NCBI GenBank assembly: GCA_000434015.1 | Contig: HF999522.1 | Coordinates: 62,001-126,000 of the forward strand | Length of the DNA: 64,000 nucleotides | Direction: 5' to 3' | DNA from: Clostridium sp. CAG:571 | Lineage (GTDB): Bacteria > Bacillota > Clostridia > TANB77 > CAG-508 | In this document: in pieces, positions 18,232 to 27,541 of the stretch | Layout of the letters: each line of letters begins with the position of its first letter | How positions within the stretch are numbered: the stretch's first letter is position 1 | Made by a program: the position numbers and the translations under genes | The notes under the pieces: generated by a model | Database searches by the model: none | Told to the model about the DNA's origin: nothing | Seen by the model: only the letters and a program-made list of their open reading frames with translations

Positions 18232-18999
18232 ATGATAGATATACATTGCCATTTATTAAATGAAGTTGATGATGGATCTGAAAGTATAGAGCAATCTTTA
18301 GAAGCTTTACGATTAGCAGAAGAAGCAGGTTTTACAGATATTATATTAACACCTCATTATATAAAAGGGTATTATGATAATAGTATAGAAAATACTAAAG
18401 AAAAAATAAAAAATTTAAAACAAGAAGTGTTTAAAAATAATATTTTAATAAATATACATCATGGAAATGAAATTTATATTTGTGATGATTTGTGTGAATT
18501 ACTATTAGCTAATGTACCAGCTACATTAGCTAATAGTAAATATGTATTATTTGAATTACCATTAAACAATAAATTGTTTAATGTAATGGAAATAGTAGTT
18601 AAATTAAAAGAAAAAGGATATATACCAGTTTTGGCACATCCAGAAAGATATTCATATGTTCAAGAGGATCCAAATCAAGTAATGGAGTTTATACGTGCAG
18701 GAGTGTTTATTCAAAGCAATTATGGAAGTATTGTTGGAAGATATGGTAAAGAAGCAAAAGAGACACTTGGTAAATTGCTTAAGCATAATATGGTTCATAT
18801 TTTAGCCTCAGATACACATAAAAAAGGATTTATTTATGAGAATATTCAAGATATCTTAAAAGAGCTTGGCAAATATACTAGTAAACAGGCTATAAAAAGA
18901 TTGACTAAAATAAATCCGAACTGTATAATACAGGATGAAGAATTTCAAATAGAAGTACCAACTAGAATAGAAGAAAGAAAAAAATTCTTTTTTATATAA
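18232..18999 (+). CDS. cpsB: CpsB-like PHP-family tyrosine phosphatase
   Basis: 255 residues. The PHP motifs are present: DIHCHLLNEVDDGS at the N-terminus (HxH), TPHYIKGYY near 40, HHGNEIY near 78, LAHPERY near 135 and SDTHKKG near 190, which bind the metal cluster. It dephosphorylates the CpsD kinase. One phosphatase serves two kinase systems here (17281 and the fusion at 13957). A GGAGTGAC site lies in front. Confidence 0.9.
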   Translation: MIDIHCHLLNEVDDGSESIEQSLEALRLAEEAGFTDIILTPHYIKGYYDNSIENTKEKIKNLKQEVFKNNILINIHHGNEIYICDDLCELLLANVPATLANSKYVLFELPLNNKLFNVMEIVVKLKEKGYIPVLAHPERYSYVQEDPNQVMEFIRAGVFIQSNYGSIVGRYGKEAKETLGKLLKHNMVHILASDTHKKGFIYENIQDILKELGKYTSKQAIKRLTKINPNCIIQDEEFQIEVPTRIEERKKFFFI

Positions 19000-19079
19000 T
19001 ATGTTTTATTATTTCTATTTTAAAAGTAAACTTTATATAAAATATACATATACTTAGAAACAAGAGGAGGAATCTAAAA

Positions 19080-20444
19080 ATGAGAAAATATTTTGGAACA
19101 GATGGAATTAGGAGAATAGCAAATACAGAGCTTTCACCAGAATTGGTTTATAAAGTAGCAAAAGCTGGTGCGTATGTGTTATCTAAGCATACAGACCATG
19201 CACCTACAATTTTAATAGGCAGAGATACAAGAATTTCTGGTTCTTTAATTGAAAGTGCGATGGTAGCTGGCTTTTTAAGTTATGGTGCAAATGTAAAAAT
19301 TCTAGGTGTAATGCCAACACCTGCAGTTGCATATTTAACAAGAAGATTTAAAGCAGATGCCAGTGTTGTAATATCTGCATCACATAATACTTATGAATTT
19401 AATGGAGTAAAATACTTTAGCAATAAAGGAATGAAAATTCCTGATGAACTAGAAGAAGAAATAGAAGAAGTAATGGATTCAGGAAAAATAGATGAATTAA
19501 CAGCTGTTAATGATAAAATTGGTGTATCAGAAATAAGAATAGATTTATTAGAAGAGTACGTATATTTCTTTAGAAAAAATTTTGAAGAAGAATTAGAAAA
19601 CTTAGATAAAGAAAATTTTGTTATAGCAGTGGATACAGCCAATGGTGCTACATCTGTTGTTGCAGAAAAGGTATTTGAAAAATTAGGAATAAAACATCAT
19701 ATAATAAATAATAATCCAGATGGAATAAATATTAACGATAACTGTGGTTCAACACACTTAGAAGGATTAAAAAAATTCGTTGTAGAAAATAAATGTTCAT
19801 TAGGTGTTGCATATGATGGTGATGGCGACAGATGTTTATTAGTAGACGAAAATGGAAATGAAATAGATGGAGATAAAATATTAGCAGTAATCTCTAATTA
19901 TTTAAAGAAAAAAGGTGAACTGAAGAAAGATACTGTTGTAGCAACTGTAATGAGTAATCTAGGGTTAAATAAATATACAGAAAATAATGGTTTAAAATTA
20001 GTACAAACCAAAGTTGGAGATAGGTATGTTTTAGAAGAAATGATGAAAAATGGATACAATTTAGGAGGAGAACAATCTGGCCATGTTATTTTATTAGATT
20101 ATAATCCAACAGGAGATGGAATTCTAACATCAATAATGTTTATAAAAACTTTATTAGAAGAAAATAAAAAAGCATCAGAATTATGCAATATAATAAAATT
20201 ATATCCACAAGTTCTAGTAAATGCAAAAGTATCATCAGATAAAAAATATGATTTTGACAAAGACGAAGAAATAAAAGAAGAAATAAAAAAATTAGAAGAA
20301 GAGTTTTCTGGAAATGGAAGAGTTTTAATAAGAACATCTGGAACTGAACCATTAGTAAGAGTAATGATTGAGGGCGAAAACCAAGAATATATTAAAGCAA
20401 AAGCTGAAAAATTAGCGAAGCTAATAGAAAAAAAATTATCATAG
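19080..20444 (+). CDS. glmM: Phosphoglucosamine mutase
   Basis: 454 residues, full length. It converts glucosamine-6-phosphate to glucosamine-1-phosphate for UDP-GlcNAc and peptidoglycan. The start YFGTDGIRR, active-site serine loop SASHNTYEFNGVK near 100, Mg2+ loop DGDGDR near 245 and phosphate-binding loop RTSGTEPLVRVM near 420 are all intact. The RBS is AGAGGAGG. The stop codon overlaps the left REP-like repeat at 20444. Confidence 0.95.
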   Translation: MRKYFGTDGIRRIANTELSPELVYKVAKAGAYVLSKHTDHAPTILIGRDTRISGSLIESAMVAGFLSYGANVKILGVMPTPAVAYLTRRFKADASVVISASHNTYEFNGVKYFSNKGMKIPDELEEEIEEVMDSGKIDELTAVNDKIGVSEIRIDLLEEYVYFFRKNFEEELENLDKENFVIAVDTANGATSVVAEKVFEKLGIKHHIINNNPDGININDNCGSTHLEGLKKFVVENKCSLGVAYDGDGDRCLLVDENGNEIDGDKILAVISNYLKKKGELKKDTVVATVMSNLGLNKYTENNGLKLVQTKVGDRYVLEEMMKNGYNLGGEQSGHVILLDYNPTGDGILTSIMFIKTLLEENKKASELCNIIKLYPQVLVNAKVSSDKKYDFDKDEEIKEEIKKLEEEFSGNGRVLIRTSGTEPLVRVMIEGENQEYIKAKAEKLAKLIEKKLS

Positions 20445-20460
20445 GGGACGGAGCAAAAAA
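20444..20460 (+). repeat. REP-like repeat, left copy
   Basis: GGGGACGGAGCAAAAA sits at the glmM stop codon. It is the near-inverse of TTTTTGCCCCGTCCCC at 21430, and the two bracket the transposase gene at 20590. Confidence 0.75.
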
Positions 20461-20589
20461 ATAAAGTCAACATAAAAACAAACAAAAAATCAAATAAACT
20501 TTTATAAAAAAGTTAAATAAAAGTTTTAAAGAAGATGTACATTAAGTACGCTAGAGGGGCAAATTAAAAATAAGGATTGGTGAATTGAT

Positions 20590-21342
20590 ATGTCTCGAAT
20601 AGCAAGAAAAAACTTAAATGCATCTTTTTTTCATGTCATGTCACAAGGAATTAACAGAGAAGATATATTTCATAATAAAAGCTATTGCGCAAGATATCTA
20701 AAATTGATGAAGGAAAGTGAAAAAATTTATAATGTAGAAATTATTGCTTATTGTATTATGTCAAATCATGTGCATATGCTAATGTATGCAGATAAAATTA
20801 CAGAATTATCAAGATTTATGCATAAGATAAATACAAAATATGCAAGTTACTTTAATTGGAGGGAAAGTCGTGTTGGTTATGTTTTTAGAGATAGATTTAA
20901 AAGTGAACCGATATTAGATGAAAAGTATTTATGGCAATGTATAAAATACATTCATGAAAATCCCGTGAAAGCCCATATGGTTAATGAGTGTAAGGAATAT
21001 AAATTTTCATCGTACAACGATTATAAAAATGGAATTGGAGTGGGAAAAAATAAAATTTTACGCGAAATGTATGGCGCTAAAAATTATTTTTCAAAAATAG
21101 AAGCTATAGATGATTTTTGTGGCTTTATAGATGACAAAATTGACAAAAAAGAAATTATGGAAGAATATATAAGAGTATTTTTGGACAAGCACAATATAAT
21201 AATTGATGATATTATTAGTGATAAAAAACTGCTGAAAGAATTGATAAAAATACTTATATATAATGTTAATGTAACAAAAAAAGACATAGAAAATAGGTTT
21301 AATATATCTTTGTGGAAAATATCGAAAATAATAAAGGATTAA
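20590..21342 (+). CDS. REP-associated tyrosine transposase (Y1, RAYT-like)
   Basis: 250 residues. The N-terminal Y1/HUH domain shows FHVMSQGINREDIF, the metal-binding HUH motif in YCIMSNHVHMLMY near 60 and the tyrosine helix segment KYIHENPVKAHMV near 125. The C-terminal 100 residues are lysine-rich. Members cut and join single-stranded REP hairpins and are thought to spread them. The flanking inverted repeats at 20444 and 21430 and the solo copy at 30331 are its likely substrates. Composition matches the host. Confidence 0.85.
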   Translation: MSRIARKNLNASFFHVMSQGINREDIFHNKSYCARYLKLMKESEKIYNVEIIAYCIMSNHVHMLMYADKITELSRFMHKINTKYASYFNWRESRVGYVFRDRFKSEPILDEKYLWQCIKYIHENPVKAHMVNECKEYKFSSYNDYKNGIGVGKNKILREMYGAKNYFSKIEAIDDFCGFIDDKIDKKEIMEEYIRVFLDKHNIIIDDIISDKKLLKELIKILIYNVNVTKKDIENRFNISLWKISKIIKD

Positions 21343-21348
21343 AAAAGT

Positions 21349-21413
21349 AATAGCAAAATAAAATAAAAAATAGCAAAATTAGTATAAAAATGATTTTGCT
21401 ATTTGCTATTTTT
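21349..21413 (+). terminator. Terminator after the transposase gene
   Basis: AAAAAATAGCAAAAT pairs with ATTTTGCTATTT, with further GCTATTTTTT after it. It lies inside the right REP-like copy. Confidence 0.7.
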
Positions 21414-21429
21414 TATAAAATAATTTATC

Positions 21430-21445
21430 TTTTTGCCCCGTCCCC
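21430..21445 (+). repeat. REP-like repeat, right copy
   Basis: TTTTTGCCCCGTCCCC, preceded by AATTTATC. The same AAT(T)TTATC plus repeat is found at 30321-30346. Confidence 0.8.
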
Positions 21446-21459
21446 AATGTAAATATTTC

Positions 21460-21488
21460 TTGACTTAAATTGCCTATGATTATATAAT
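21460..21488 (+). promoter_or_regulatory. Promoter of metG
   Basis: TTGACT at 21460-21465 and TATAAT at 21483-21488, 17 bases apart. Confidence 0.75.
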
Positions 21489-21529
21489 TATAGGGAATTT
21501 TAATTGTAAAGAGGAGATGGGCTTTATTT

Positions 21530-23113
21530 ATGAATAATAGCAAAAAATTTTATATAACAACACCAATTTATTATCCAAGTGGTAAGTTTCATATAGGAAC
21601 AGCATATGCAACAACATTAACAGATTGCATAAGAAGATATAAAAAGGCTAGAGGCTTTGATACATATATGCTAACAGGTCTTGATGAACATGGCCAAAAA
21701 GTTCAAACTGTGGCAGAAAAAAGAGGATTAACACCTCAAGAGCATGTAGACGAAATGGCAGCTGATGCTAAAAAGCTATGGAAATTAATGGATATTGGAT
21801 ATAATGATTTTATAAGAACAACAGATGAACGACATGTTAAAGCAGTACAAAAAATAGTAGAAAAATTCATTGAAAATGGTGACATTTACAAAGGAACATA
21901 TGAAGGTTGGTACTGTATGCCTTGTGAAAATTATTTCACAGAAACTCAATTAGTAGATGGAAAATGTCCAGATTGTGGTAGAGAAGTAACAAAAATGCAA
22001 GAAGAATCATATTTCTTTAACATGAAAAAATATGAAGGTTGGTTAAAAGAATTTTACAAAGAAAATCCACATTTTATAGAGCCAGAATCAAGAAAAAATG
22101 AAATATTTAATAATTTTATAAATCCAGGACTTGAAGATTTATGTATAAGCCGTACAACATTTGATTGGGGGATTCCAATGCCAAATGATCCAAAACATGT
22201 GCTATATGTATGGTTAGATGCTCTAACAAACTACATTACAGCTTTAGGCTATATGTCAGATGATGATTCTTTATTCAAAAAGTATTGGCCAGCAGATTTA
22301 CATATAGTAGGAAAAGAAATAATAAGATTTCATGGGATTTATTGGCCAATTTTCTTACATGCATTAGGGTTAGAACTTCCTAAAAAAATATATGCACATA
22401 GTTGGATTGTAATGAAAGATGGAAAAATGTCAAAGTCTGTAGGAAATGTAATATACCCAGAAACATTAATTGAAAGATATGGTTTAGATGCAACAAAGTA
22501 TTATTTGTTAAGATTAATGAGTTTTGCACAAGATTCTATGTTTACTCCAGAAGATTTTGTCGAAAGATTTAATTCTGATTTGGCAAATGATTTGGGAAAT
22601 TTGTTAAATAGAACAATTGGAATGATGAATAAATATTTTGATGGAAAAATACCAACAGATATTAAAGAAAGAACAGAGTTTGATGATGTTTTAGAAGAAT
22701 ATACGAAACTTCAAATTGAAAAAGTAGAAAATAGTATGGATACATATCATATAAGTAACGCAATTTCAGAAATTTGGGCAATAATTGCAAGAACTAATAA
22801 GTATATAGATGAAACATCACCATGGGTACTTGCAAAATCAGAAGAAGGAAAAGAAATGCTAAAATCTGTAATGAATCATTTAGCAGAAAATTTAAGAAAA
22901 ATAGCAATATTAATAGGTCCAATTATGCCAGAAACATCAAAGAAAATTTTAAAACAACTAGGATTATCAGAAGAATATAAATCTTGGGAAACTTTAAATT
23001 CAAACAGTGAAATAAAAGAAGGTACGAAAGTAATAGAAAAAGGTGAACCTTTATTTGTAAGATTAGACAAAGAAGAAGAAATAGAATTTATAAGAAATCA
23101 AATGAAGAAATAA
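21530..23113 (+). CDS. metG: Methionyl-tRNA synthetase
   Basis: 527 residues, a class I synthetase charging tRNA-Met. The HIGH-type motif is FHIGTAYAT near residue 21-29. A zinc knuckle with two CxxC pairs (CMPC and CPDC) lies near 127-150, and the KMSKS loop near 299-303. It ends shortly after the anticodon-binding domain and lacks the C-terminal tRNA-binding (EMAP-like) domain of longer forms. RBS is GAGGAGATGG. Confidence 0.95.
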   Translation: MNNSKKFYITTPIYYPSGKFHIGTAYATTLTDCIRRYKKARGFDTYMLTGLDEHGQKVQTVAEKRGLTPQEHVDEMAADAKKLWKLMDIGYNDFIRTTDERHVKAVQKIVEKFIENGDIYKGTYEGWYCMPCENYFTETQLVDGKCPDCGREVTKMQEESYFFNMKKYEGWLKEFYKENPHFIEPESRKNEIFNNFINPGLEDLCISRTTFDWGIPMPNDPKHVLYVWLDALTNYITALGYMSDDDSLFKKYWPADLHIVGKEIIRFHGIYWPIFLHALGLELPKKIYAHSWIVMKDGKMSKSVGNVIYPETLIERYGLDATKYYLLRLMSFAQDSMFTPEDFVERFNSDLANDLGNLLNRTIGMMNKYFDGKIPTDIKERTEFDDVLEEYTKLQIEKVENSMDTYHISNAISEIWAIIARTNKYIDETSPWVLAKSEEGKEMLKSVMNHLAENLRKIAILIGPIMPETSKKILKQLGLSEEYKSWETLNSNSEIKEGTKVIEKGEPLFVRLDKEEEIEFIRNQMKK

Positions 23114-23190
23114 GAAAGTTTAAGTTAGAAATTAGTAAAATAAACTTGTTATAAAAATGAATTTAAATTAAGGCAAGAAAGTAATAAAGA

Positions 23191-23247
23191 AAGGAGAAGC
23201 AGAGTGTATTTAAAGAGATTAAATATATTCTGCTATTTAATAATATG
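23191..23247 (+). promoter_or_regulatory. Stem-loop between ribosome-binding site and start codon of the thymidylate kinase
   Basis: AAGGAG at 23191-23196 is 48 bases from the ATG at 23245, too far for normal initiation. Between them, AGCAGAGTGTATTTA at 23198-23212 pairs along all 15 positions (two G-U) with TAAATATATTCTGCT at 23220-23234. When folded, the gap from Shine-Dalgarno to ATG shrinks to about 11 unpaired bases. Confidence 0.6.
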
Positions 23248-23916
23248 GGAAAATTATTTGTTATAGATGGAACAGATGGAAGCGGAAAGCAAACACAATT
23301 TAAAAAATTACAAGAAAGATTAACAAAAGAAGGGATAGATTATAAAACAGTGAGCTTTCCAAATTATGATAGTCCTTCATCATCTCTTGTGAAAATGTAT
23401 TTGGCTGGAGAGTTTGGTGAAAATGCAAAACAGGTAAGTCCATATATAGCTTCAACTTTTTATGCTGCAGACAGATATGCTACATTTAAAAAAGAATTAG
23501 AAGAGTATTATAATAATGGAGGAACTATATTGGCAGATAGATATACAACTGCTAACATGATACACCAAGCAGGAAAAATACAAGATAAAAATGAGAGAAA
23601 AAAACTTTTAGACTGGATATGGGATTTCGAATTTAATTTATATGGTTTGCCAGTGCCTTCAGAAGTATTTTTATTAAAAATGCCTCCAGAAGTGAGTATA
23701 GAATTAATGAAAGATAGAGAAAACAAATTTACACATGAAGCAGCTAAAGATATTCATGAAAGGGATAAAAATCATCTTATAGATGCTTATAATGCAGCTT
23801 GTGATGTTGCAAAGGATTATGGTTGGTTTACAATTGAATGTGTTAAAGATGGAAAAATAAGAACCATTGAAGATATCCATGAAGAAATATATAAAGAATT
23901 AAAAAATAAATTATAA
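23245..23916 (+). CDS. tmk: Thymidylate kinase-like nucleoside monophosphate kinase
   Basis: 223 residues. The P-loop is DGTDGSGKQTQ at 8-18, the DR motif is LADRYTTAN near 94 and a LID-like region KDRENKFTHEAAKDIHERD lies near 152-170. This is the thymidylate kinase fold, making dTDP from dTMP. It is a longer, divergent form compared with the usual 205-212 residues. No Shine-Dalgarno lies at normal distance from the ATG; the hairpin described at 23191 may solve this. It sits behind metG. Confidence 0.85.
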   Translation: MGKLFVIDGTDGSGKQTQFKKLQERLTKEGIDYKTVSFPNYDSPSSSLVKMYLAGEFGENAKQVSPYIASTFYAADRYATFKKELEEYYNNGGTILADRYTTANMIHQAGKIQDKNERKKLLDWIWDFEFNLYGLPVPSEVFLLKMPPEVSIELMKDRENKFTHEAAKDIHERDKNHLIDAYNAACDVAKDYGWFTIECVKDGKIRTIEDIHEEIYKELKNKL

Positions 23917-23971
23917 AATAATAAGAATTGTTTATAAAAATATTACTAATATATAGTAAGGAGTAATATAA

Positions 23972-25131
23972 ATGAAAAACATAAACATAGAGCAATATAT
24001 AGAAGATTATGAAAATGGTAAAATAACAACTATTCAAATAGCTAAAAAAGAAAATGTAGCTCGAGGAACAGTAAATGTTAAAATAAATGCTTATTATAAA
24101 AGTATTCGGTAAAGAAAGACCAAAATTACCTAAAACAACGCACAAAAAGAAAATTGATATAGCAAAGTATATAAAAGATTACGAAAATGGATTATTATCA
24201 GTTGAAGAAATAGCTAAGAAAGAAAATACAAGCAAAGTTACTATAAATATTAGAATAAATAAGTATTACGAAGAAATTGGAAAAAGTAGAAAGAAAATAT
24301 CTAAAGAAAAAATAATAGATATGGAAAAATATATAAAGGATTACGAAGCTGGATTACTATCAGTTAAAGAAATTGCCAAGAGAGAAAATACAACTACAGT
24401 TACAATAAATGTAAAAATGAATGAATATTATAGAAAAAATGGCAAAAGAAGACCGGTGCTTAAAAGAAAAAAAGAAATAGACATAGAAAAATATATAAAA
24501 GATTATGAAGAGGGAAAAATTACAATTGAAAAAATGGCCAAGCTAGAAGGAATATCCAGAAATACAATGAATAAAATTTTATGTGAATATTATATAGAAT
24601 GTGGAAGAGAAAAGCCTAAACTAAATCAAAGAATGGATATAAAAATAGAAAAATATATAGAAGACTATGAAAATAGAAGAATAACAGTTTCTGAAATAGC
24701 AGAAAAAGAAAATGCATCTATTTCAACAATTAGTTCTAAAATTAAAAAATATTATAATTTGAGAAGAGAACAAAAATTAAAAACAGTAAAAAAGTCAAAG
24801 AGTGATTTAATAGAAAAATATATAGAAGATTTAGAAAATGGAAAAATTACGCCAAAAGAACTTGCGGAAAAGCTATTAGTTTCGCAATCATCAATAAATA
24901 TGCTGATTAGAGAGTTTTATAAAAGTAAAAATAGAACAGAGCCAAAGTACAGACGGTTTACAAAATAAACTTATAAGATTGATAAAAGCGGGATATACAG
25001 AAACACAAATAAGAGAAGAAGCTAAAAAAAGAAATATGATAATTTCTGATGAGGATTTAAAAAAGGCTAGAGAAGCGTTAATAAAAAAGAATGACAAATC
25101 TGAACGAGAAGATGATGAAATTTCAATGTAA
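23972..25131 (+). CDS. HTH-repeat protein, expressed through two CGG +1 frameshifts
   Basis: Three frames (23972-24106, 24108-24953, 24955-25131) join if the C of in-frame CGG triplets at 24107 and 24954 is skipped, giving 385 residues. The protein is a chain of six or so repeats of about 50 residues, each KYI(K/E)DYE.G....EIAK.E...T....I..YY followed by a basic linker: a helix-turn-helix unit like those of sigma factors or resolvases. At site one the joined product reads YYKSI-G-KERPK, and sister repeats have YYEEIGKSRKK, YYRKNGKRRP and YYIECGREKP, so glycine is the expected residue. After site two, 58 more codons stay open and look coding. The RBS is AAGGAG. Likely a DNA-binding protein; no specific role is known. 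Confidence 0.85.
24107..24109 (+). other. CGG +1 recoding site 1 (HTH-repeat gene)
   Basis: Zero frame ATT CGG TAA; skipping the C reads ATT GGT AAA, glycine 46, aligned with glycine in sister repeats. Confidence 0.85.
24954..24956 (+). other. CGG +1 recoding site 2 (HTH-repeat gene)
   Basis: Zero frame AGA CGG TTT ACA AAA TAA; skipping the C gives AGA GGT TTA CAA and 58 further codons. Confidence 0.7.
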
Positions 25132-25267
25132 AAATAAAATGACAATTTAAATTAAAAACGATGATATTAAAAAATTAGAGTAATAATATTAAAAAACTAT
25201 TTAACCAAAAAGCAAGATGTGATATAATGCAGTTTGCAGAAAAAATTAATTAAAGGAAGTGTTTTTT

Positions 25268-26215
25268 ATGATAGAAAAGAGAAAAGTTGTATTAGTAGGA
25301 ACAGGGTTTGTAGGAATGAGTATGGCATATTCATTATTAAACCAAGGAGGAATTAATGAACTTGTATTAATAGATGTATTAAAAGAAAAAGCAGTAGGTG
25401 AAGCAATGGACTTAGCACATGGAATTCCTTGTGCACCAGCAAGAATAGACATAAAAGCAGGAGATTATGATGAATGTAAAGATGCTGATATAGTAGTAAT
25501 TACAGCAGGATTAGCACAAAAACCAGGACAAACAAGATTAGACTTGGCAAAAACAAATGCTAAAATAATGAAAGATATTACAAAAAGTGTTGTTGATTCA
25601 GGTTTTGATGGAATATTTGTTATAGCAAGCAATCCTGTAGATTTAATGACATATGTTGTACAAAAAGTATCAGGATTTCCAACAAATAAAGTAATTGGTT
25701 CTGGAACTGTACTAGATACAGCAAGATTAAGATATTTAATAGGTGAACATCTACATGTTTGTAGCAAAAATGTTCATGCATATATTATGGGAGAGCATGG
25801 AGATTCTTCATTTGTTCCATGGTCACATAGTTATGTTGGATGCAAAAGCTTAATAAATATATTAAAACAAAAACATGAGGATTTATCTATATTAGACAAA
25901 ATTTATACAGATGTTCAACAAGCAGCCTATGAAATAATTAATAGAAAAAAAGCAACTTACTATGGAATAGGATTAGGATTAACTAAAATAATAAAAGCAA
26001 TATTAAATGATGAAAATGAAATATTAACAGTTTCAACATATTTAGATGGACAATATAATCATGATGGTATTTTTATAGGTGTTCCAGCAATAATTAACCA
26101 TCAAGGTGTACAAGAAATTTTGGAATTAAATCTAGATAAAGAAGAACAAGGAAAATTAGATAATAGTTGCAATGTTTTAAATGATATGTTAAAAGAGATT
26201 GAATCTGAAATTTAA
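25268..26215 (+). CDS. ldh: L-lactate dehydrogenase
   Basis: 315 residues from the ATG at 25268 (AAAGGA site). The NAD-binding loop is VGTGFVGMS at about 9-17, the ASNPVDLMTYV segment lies near 120, and the catalytic histidine is in GEHGDSS near 178. The substrate-binding arginines are in GQTRLDL and DTARLRY. It reduces pyruvate to lactate, which fits a fermenting anaerobe. A terminator follows directly. Confidence 0.95.
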   Translation: MIEKRKVVLVGTGFVGMSMAYSLLNQGGINELVLIDVLKEKAVGEAMDLAHGIPCAPARIDIKAGDYDECKDADIVVITAGLAQKPGQTRLDLAKTNAKIMKDITKSVVDSGFDGIFVIASNPVDLMTYVVQKVSGFPTNKVIGSGTVLDTARLRYLIGEHLHVCSKNVHAYIMGEHGDSSFVPWSHSYVGCKSLINILKQKHEDLSILDKIYTDVQQAAYEIINRKKATYYGIGLGLTKIIKAILNDENEILTVSTYLDGQYNHDGIFIGVPAIINHQGVQEILELNLDKEEQGKLDNSCNVLNDMLKEIESEI

Positions 26216-26235
26216 TAAATAAAAAGATAAATATA

Positions 26236-26278
26236 AAAAAGAGTGATTATTGAAAATTAGCATTAATCACTTCTTTTA
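26236..26278 (+). terminator. Terminator after ldh
   Basis: AAGAGTGATTA pairs with TAATCACTTCTT (one bulge), followed by T residues. Confidence 0.75.
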
Positions 26279-26394
26279 ATTTATCCTAAAAATTAATATA
26301 TTTAATAATTATTTTAATCAAATGATTTTACTTTACAAATACTAAAAAAAGCAAATATTGTAAAAATATGAGAAAAAGCTTTAAAAGAAAATTG

Positions 26395-26435
26395 ATGGCG
26401 GGTCATATTTTATAAAAATATCCTGTCATTTTTAA
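26395..26435 (+). terminator. Second hairpin with T-tract downstream of ldh
   Basis: ATGGCGGG at 26395 pairs with CCTGTCAT and, past a two-base bulge, ATATTTT pairs with AAAATAT. Five T residues follow. The ldh-GNAT gap (26216-26524) holds this hairpin, the ldh terminator and nothing else that I can see. Confidence 0.6.
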
Positions 26436-26524
26436 TATTTTAGTTTAAATAAAAAATCGAAATTAATAGCTTTAAGTAAAATTATATGATATAATACAAA
26501 AGATTAAGGAAGGTTAGAAATAGT

Positions 26525-27496
26525 ATGTTAAGAGAATTTAAAGAAGCAGATATCGACAAGATTATGCAGATATGGAGAGATGGAAATTTTAAAGCTCATA
26601 ATTTTATACCAAATAAATATTGGTCAGATAATTATATAAGAGTTCAAAATGAATATTTAAGAAAATCGAATACATGGGTATATACTGAAAATGAAGAAAT
26701 TCAGGCTTTTATTAGCGTTATGGATGATGGATATATTGGAGCACTTTTTGTTATACCTAAGATACAAAGAGATGGAATAGGAACAATGTTAGTAAATCAT
26801 GTTAAGGAAAAATATGATAAATTATATTTAAATGTTTATGAAAAAAATGTCCCTGCTACTATGTTTTATAAAGCGATGGGATTTAGAAAAATAAGAGTGC
26901 AAATAGATGAAGCAACACAAGAAAAAGAATATATAATGGAATGGAATAAGAGCGATAAAGAAAGAGTAAGTGTTGTATATTTTGACAATAGCATCAGAGA
27001 AGAAGTTATAAAAAAATATATTAATGATGATATAATGGAATTAAGTAATATGCAAATATATACAAGTGAGCAAGTAGAAAAAATAAATAATATTGACATA
27101 AAGCCATTACTAACAGTATCTCCATTTGGAATAAAAGTAAAAGATCATATAGCTCTAATAGCAGCATTTAGTAAAGCTTTTAGAAATAAAAAAGCTGTTT
27201 TATACATAAATAATAATAATAATTATGATATGATTGAAGAAATATTAAAAGAGTTTATAAAAGTAAAAAGAATAGAATTATTAGTAGTAATTCAAAAACC
27301 ATTTCTAATTGAAGGAAACAAAAAAATAAAACAATCAGAATTGTTAGAGCAAAAATATAAAATGTTTCCAATTTACAAATGTAATTATGATCAAAAGGGT
27401 GAAAAACTTTCTTTCAAGGAGGCTTTTTATAAAAGAGATGAAGAATGTTTAAAAGAAATAAAAGAAATATGTAAAAATTTTAATAATAATAAATAG
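26525..27496 (+). CDS. GNAT acetyltransferase with an unknown C-terminal domain
   Basis: 323 residues. Residues 1-142 form a GNAT domain: REFKEADIDKIMQIW at the start, the acetyl-CoA loop KIQRDGIGTMLV near 79-90 and the closing NVPATMFYKAMGF motif. The C-terminal 180 residues form an alpha/beta segment (VSPFGIKVKDHIALIAAFSK and RIELLVVIQKPF) that I do not recognise. GNAT enzymes acetylate amines of small molecules or proteins; the substrate is unknown. Confidence 0.75.
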   Translation: MLREFKEADIDKIMQIWRDGNFKAHNFIPNKYWSDNYIRVQNEYLRKSNTWVYTENEEIQAFISVMDDGYIGALFVIPKIQRDGIGTMLVNHVKEKYDKLYLNVYEKNVPATMFYKAMGFRKIRVQIDEATQEKEYIMEWNKSDKERVSVVYFDNSIREEVIKKYINDDIMELSNMQIYTSEQVEKINNIDIKPLLTVSPFGIKVKDHIALIAAFSKAFRNKKAVLYINNNNNYDMIEEILKEFIKVKRIELLVVIQKPFLIEGNKKIKQSELLEQKYKMFPIYKCNYDQKGEKLSFKEAFYKRDEECLKEIKEICKNFNNNK

Positions 27497-27541
27497 TAGC
27501 TTTTTTAGATATAGTCCAAAATTTGTAATAAAGGAGTAGTT

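Noticed and set aside
20452..20457. CGG in GGACGG at the REP repeat, and others at 2114, 26399 and 39106
   Set aside because: These are non-coding and say nothing about decoding.
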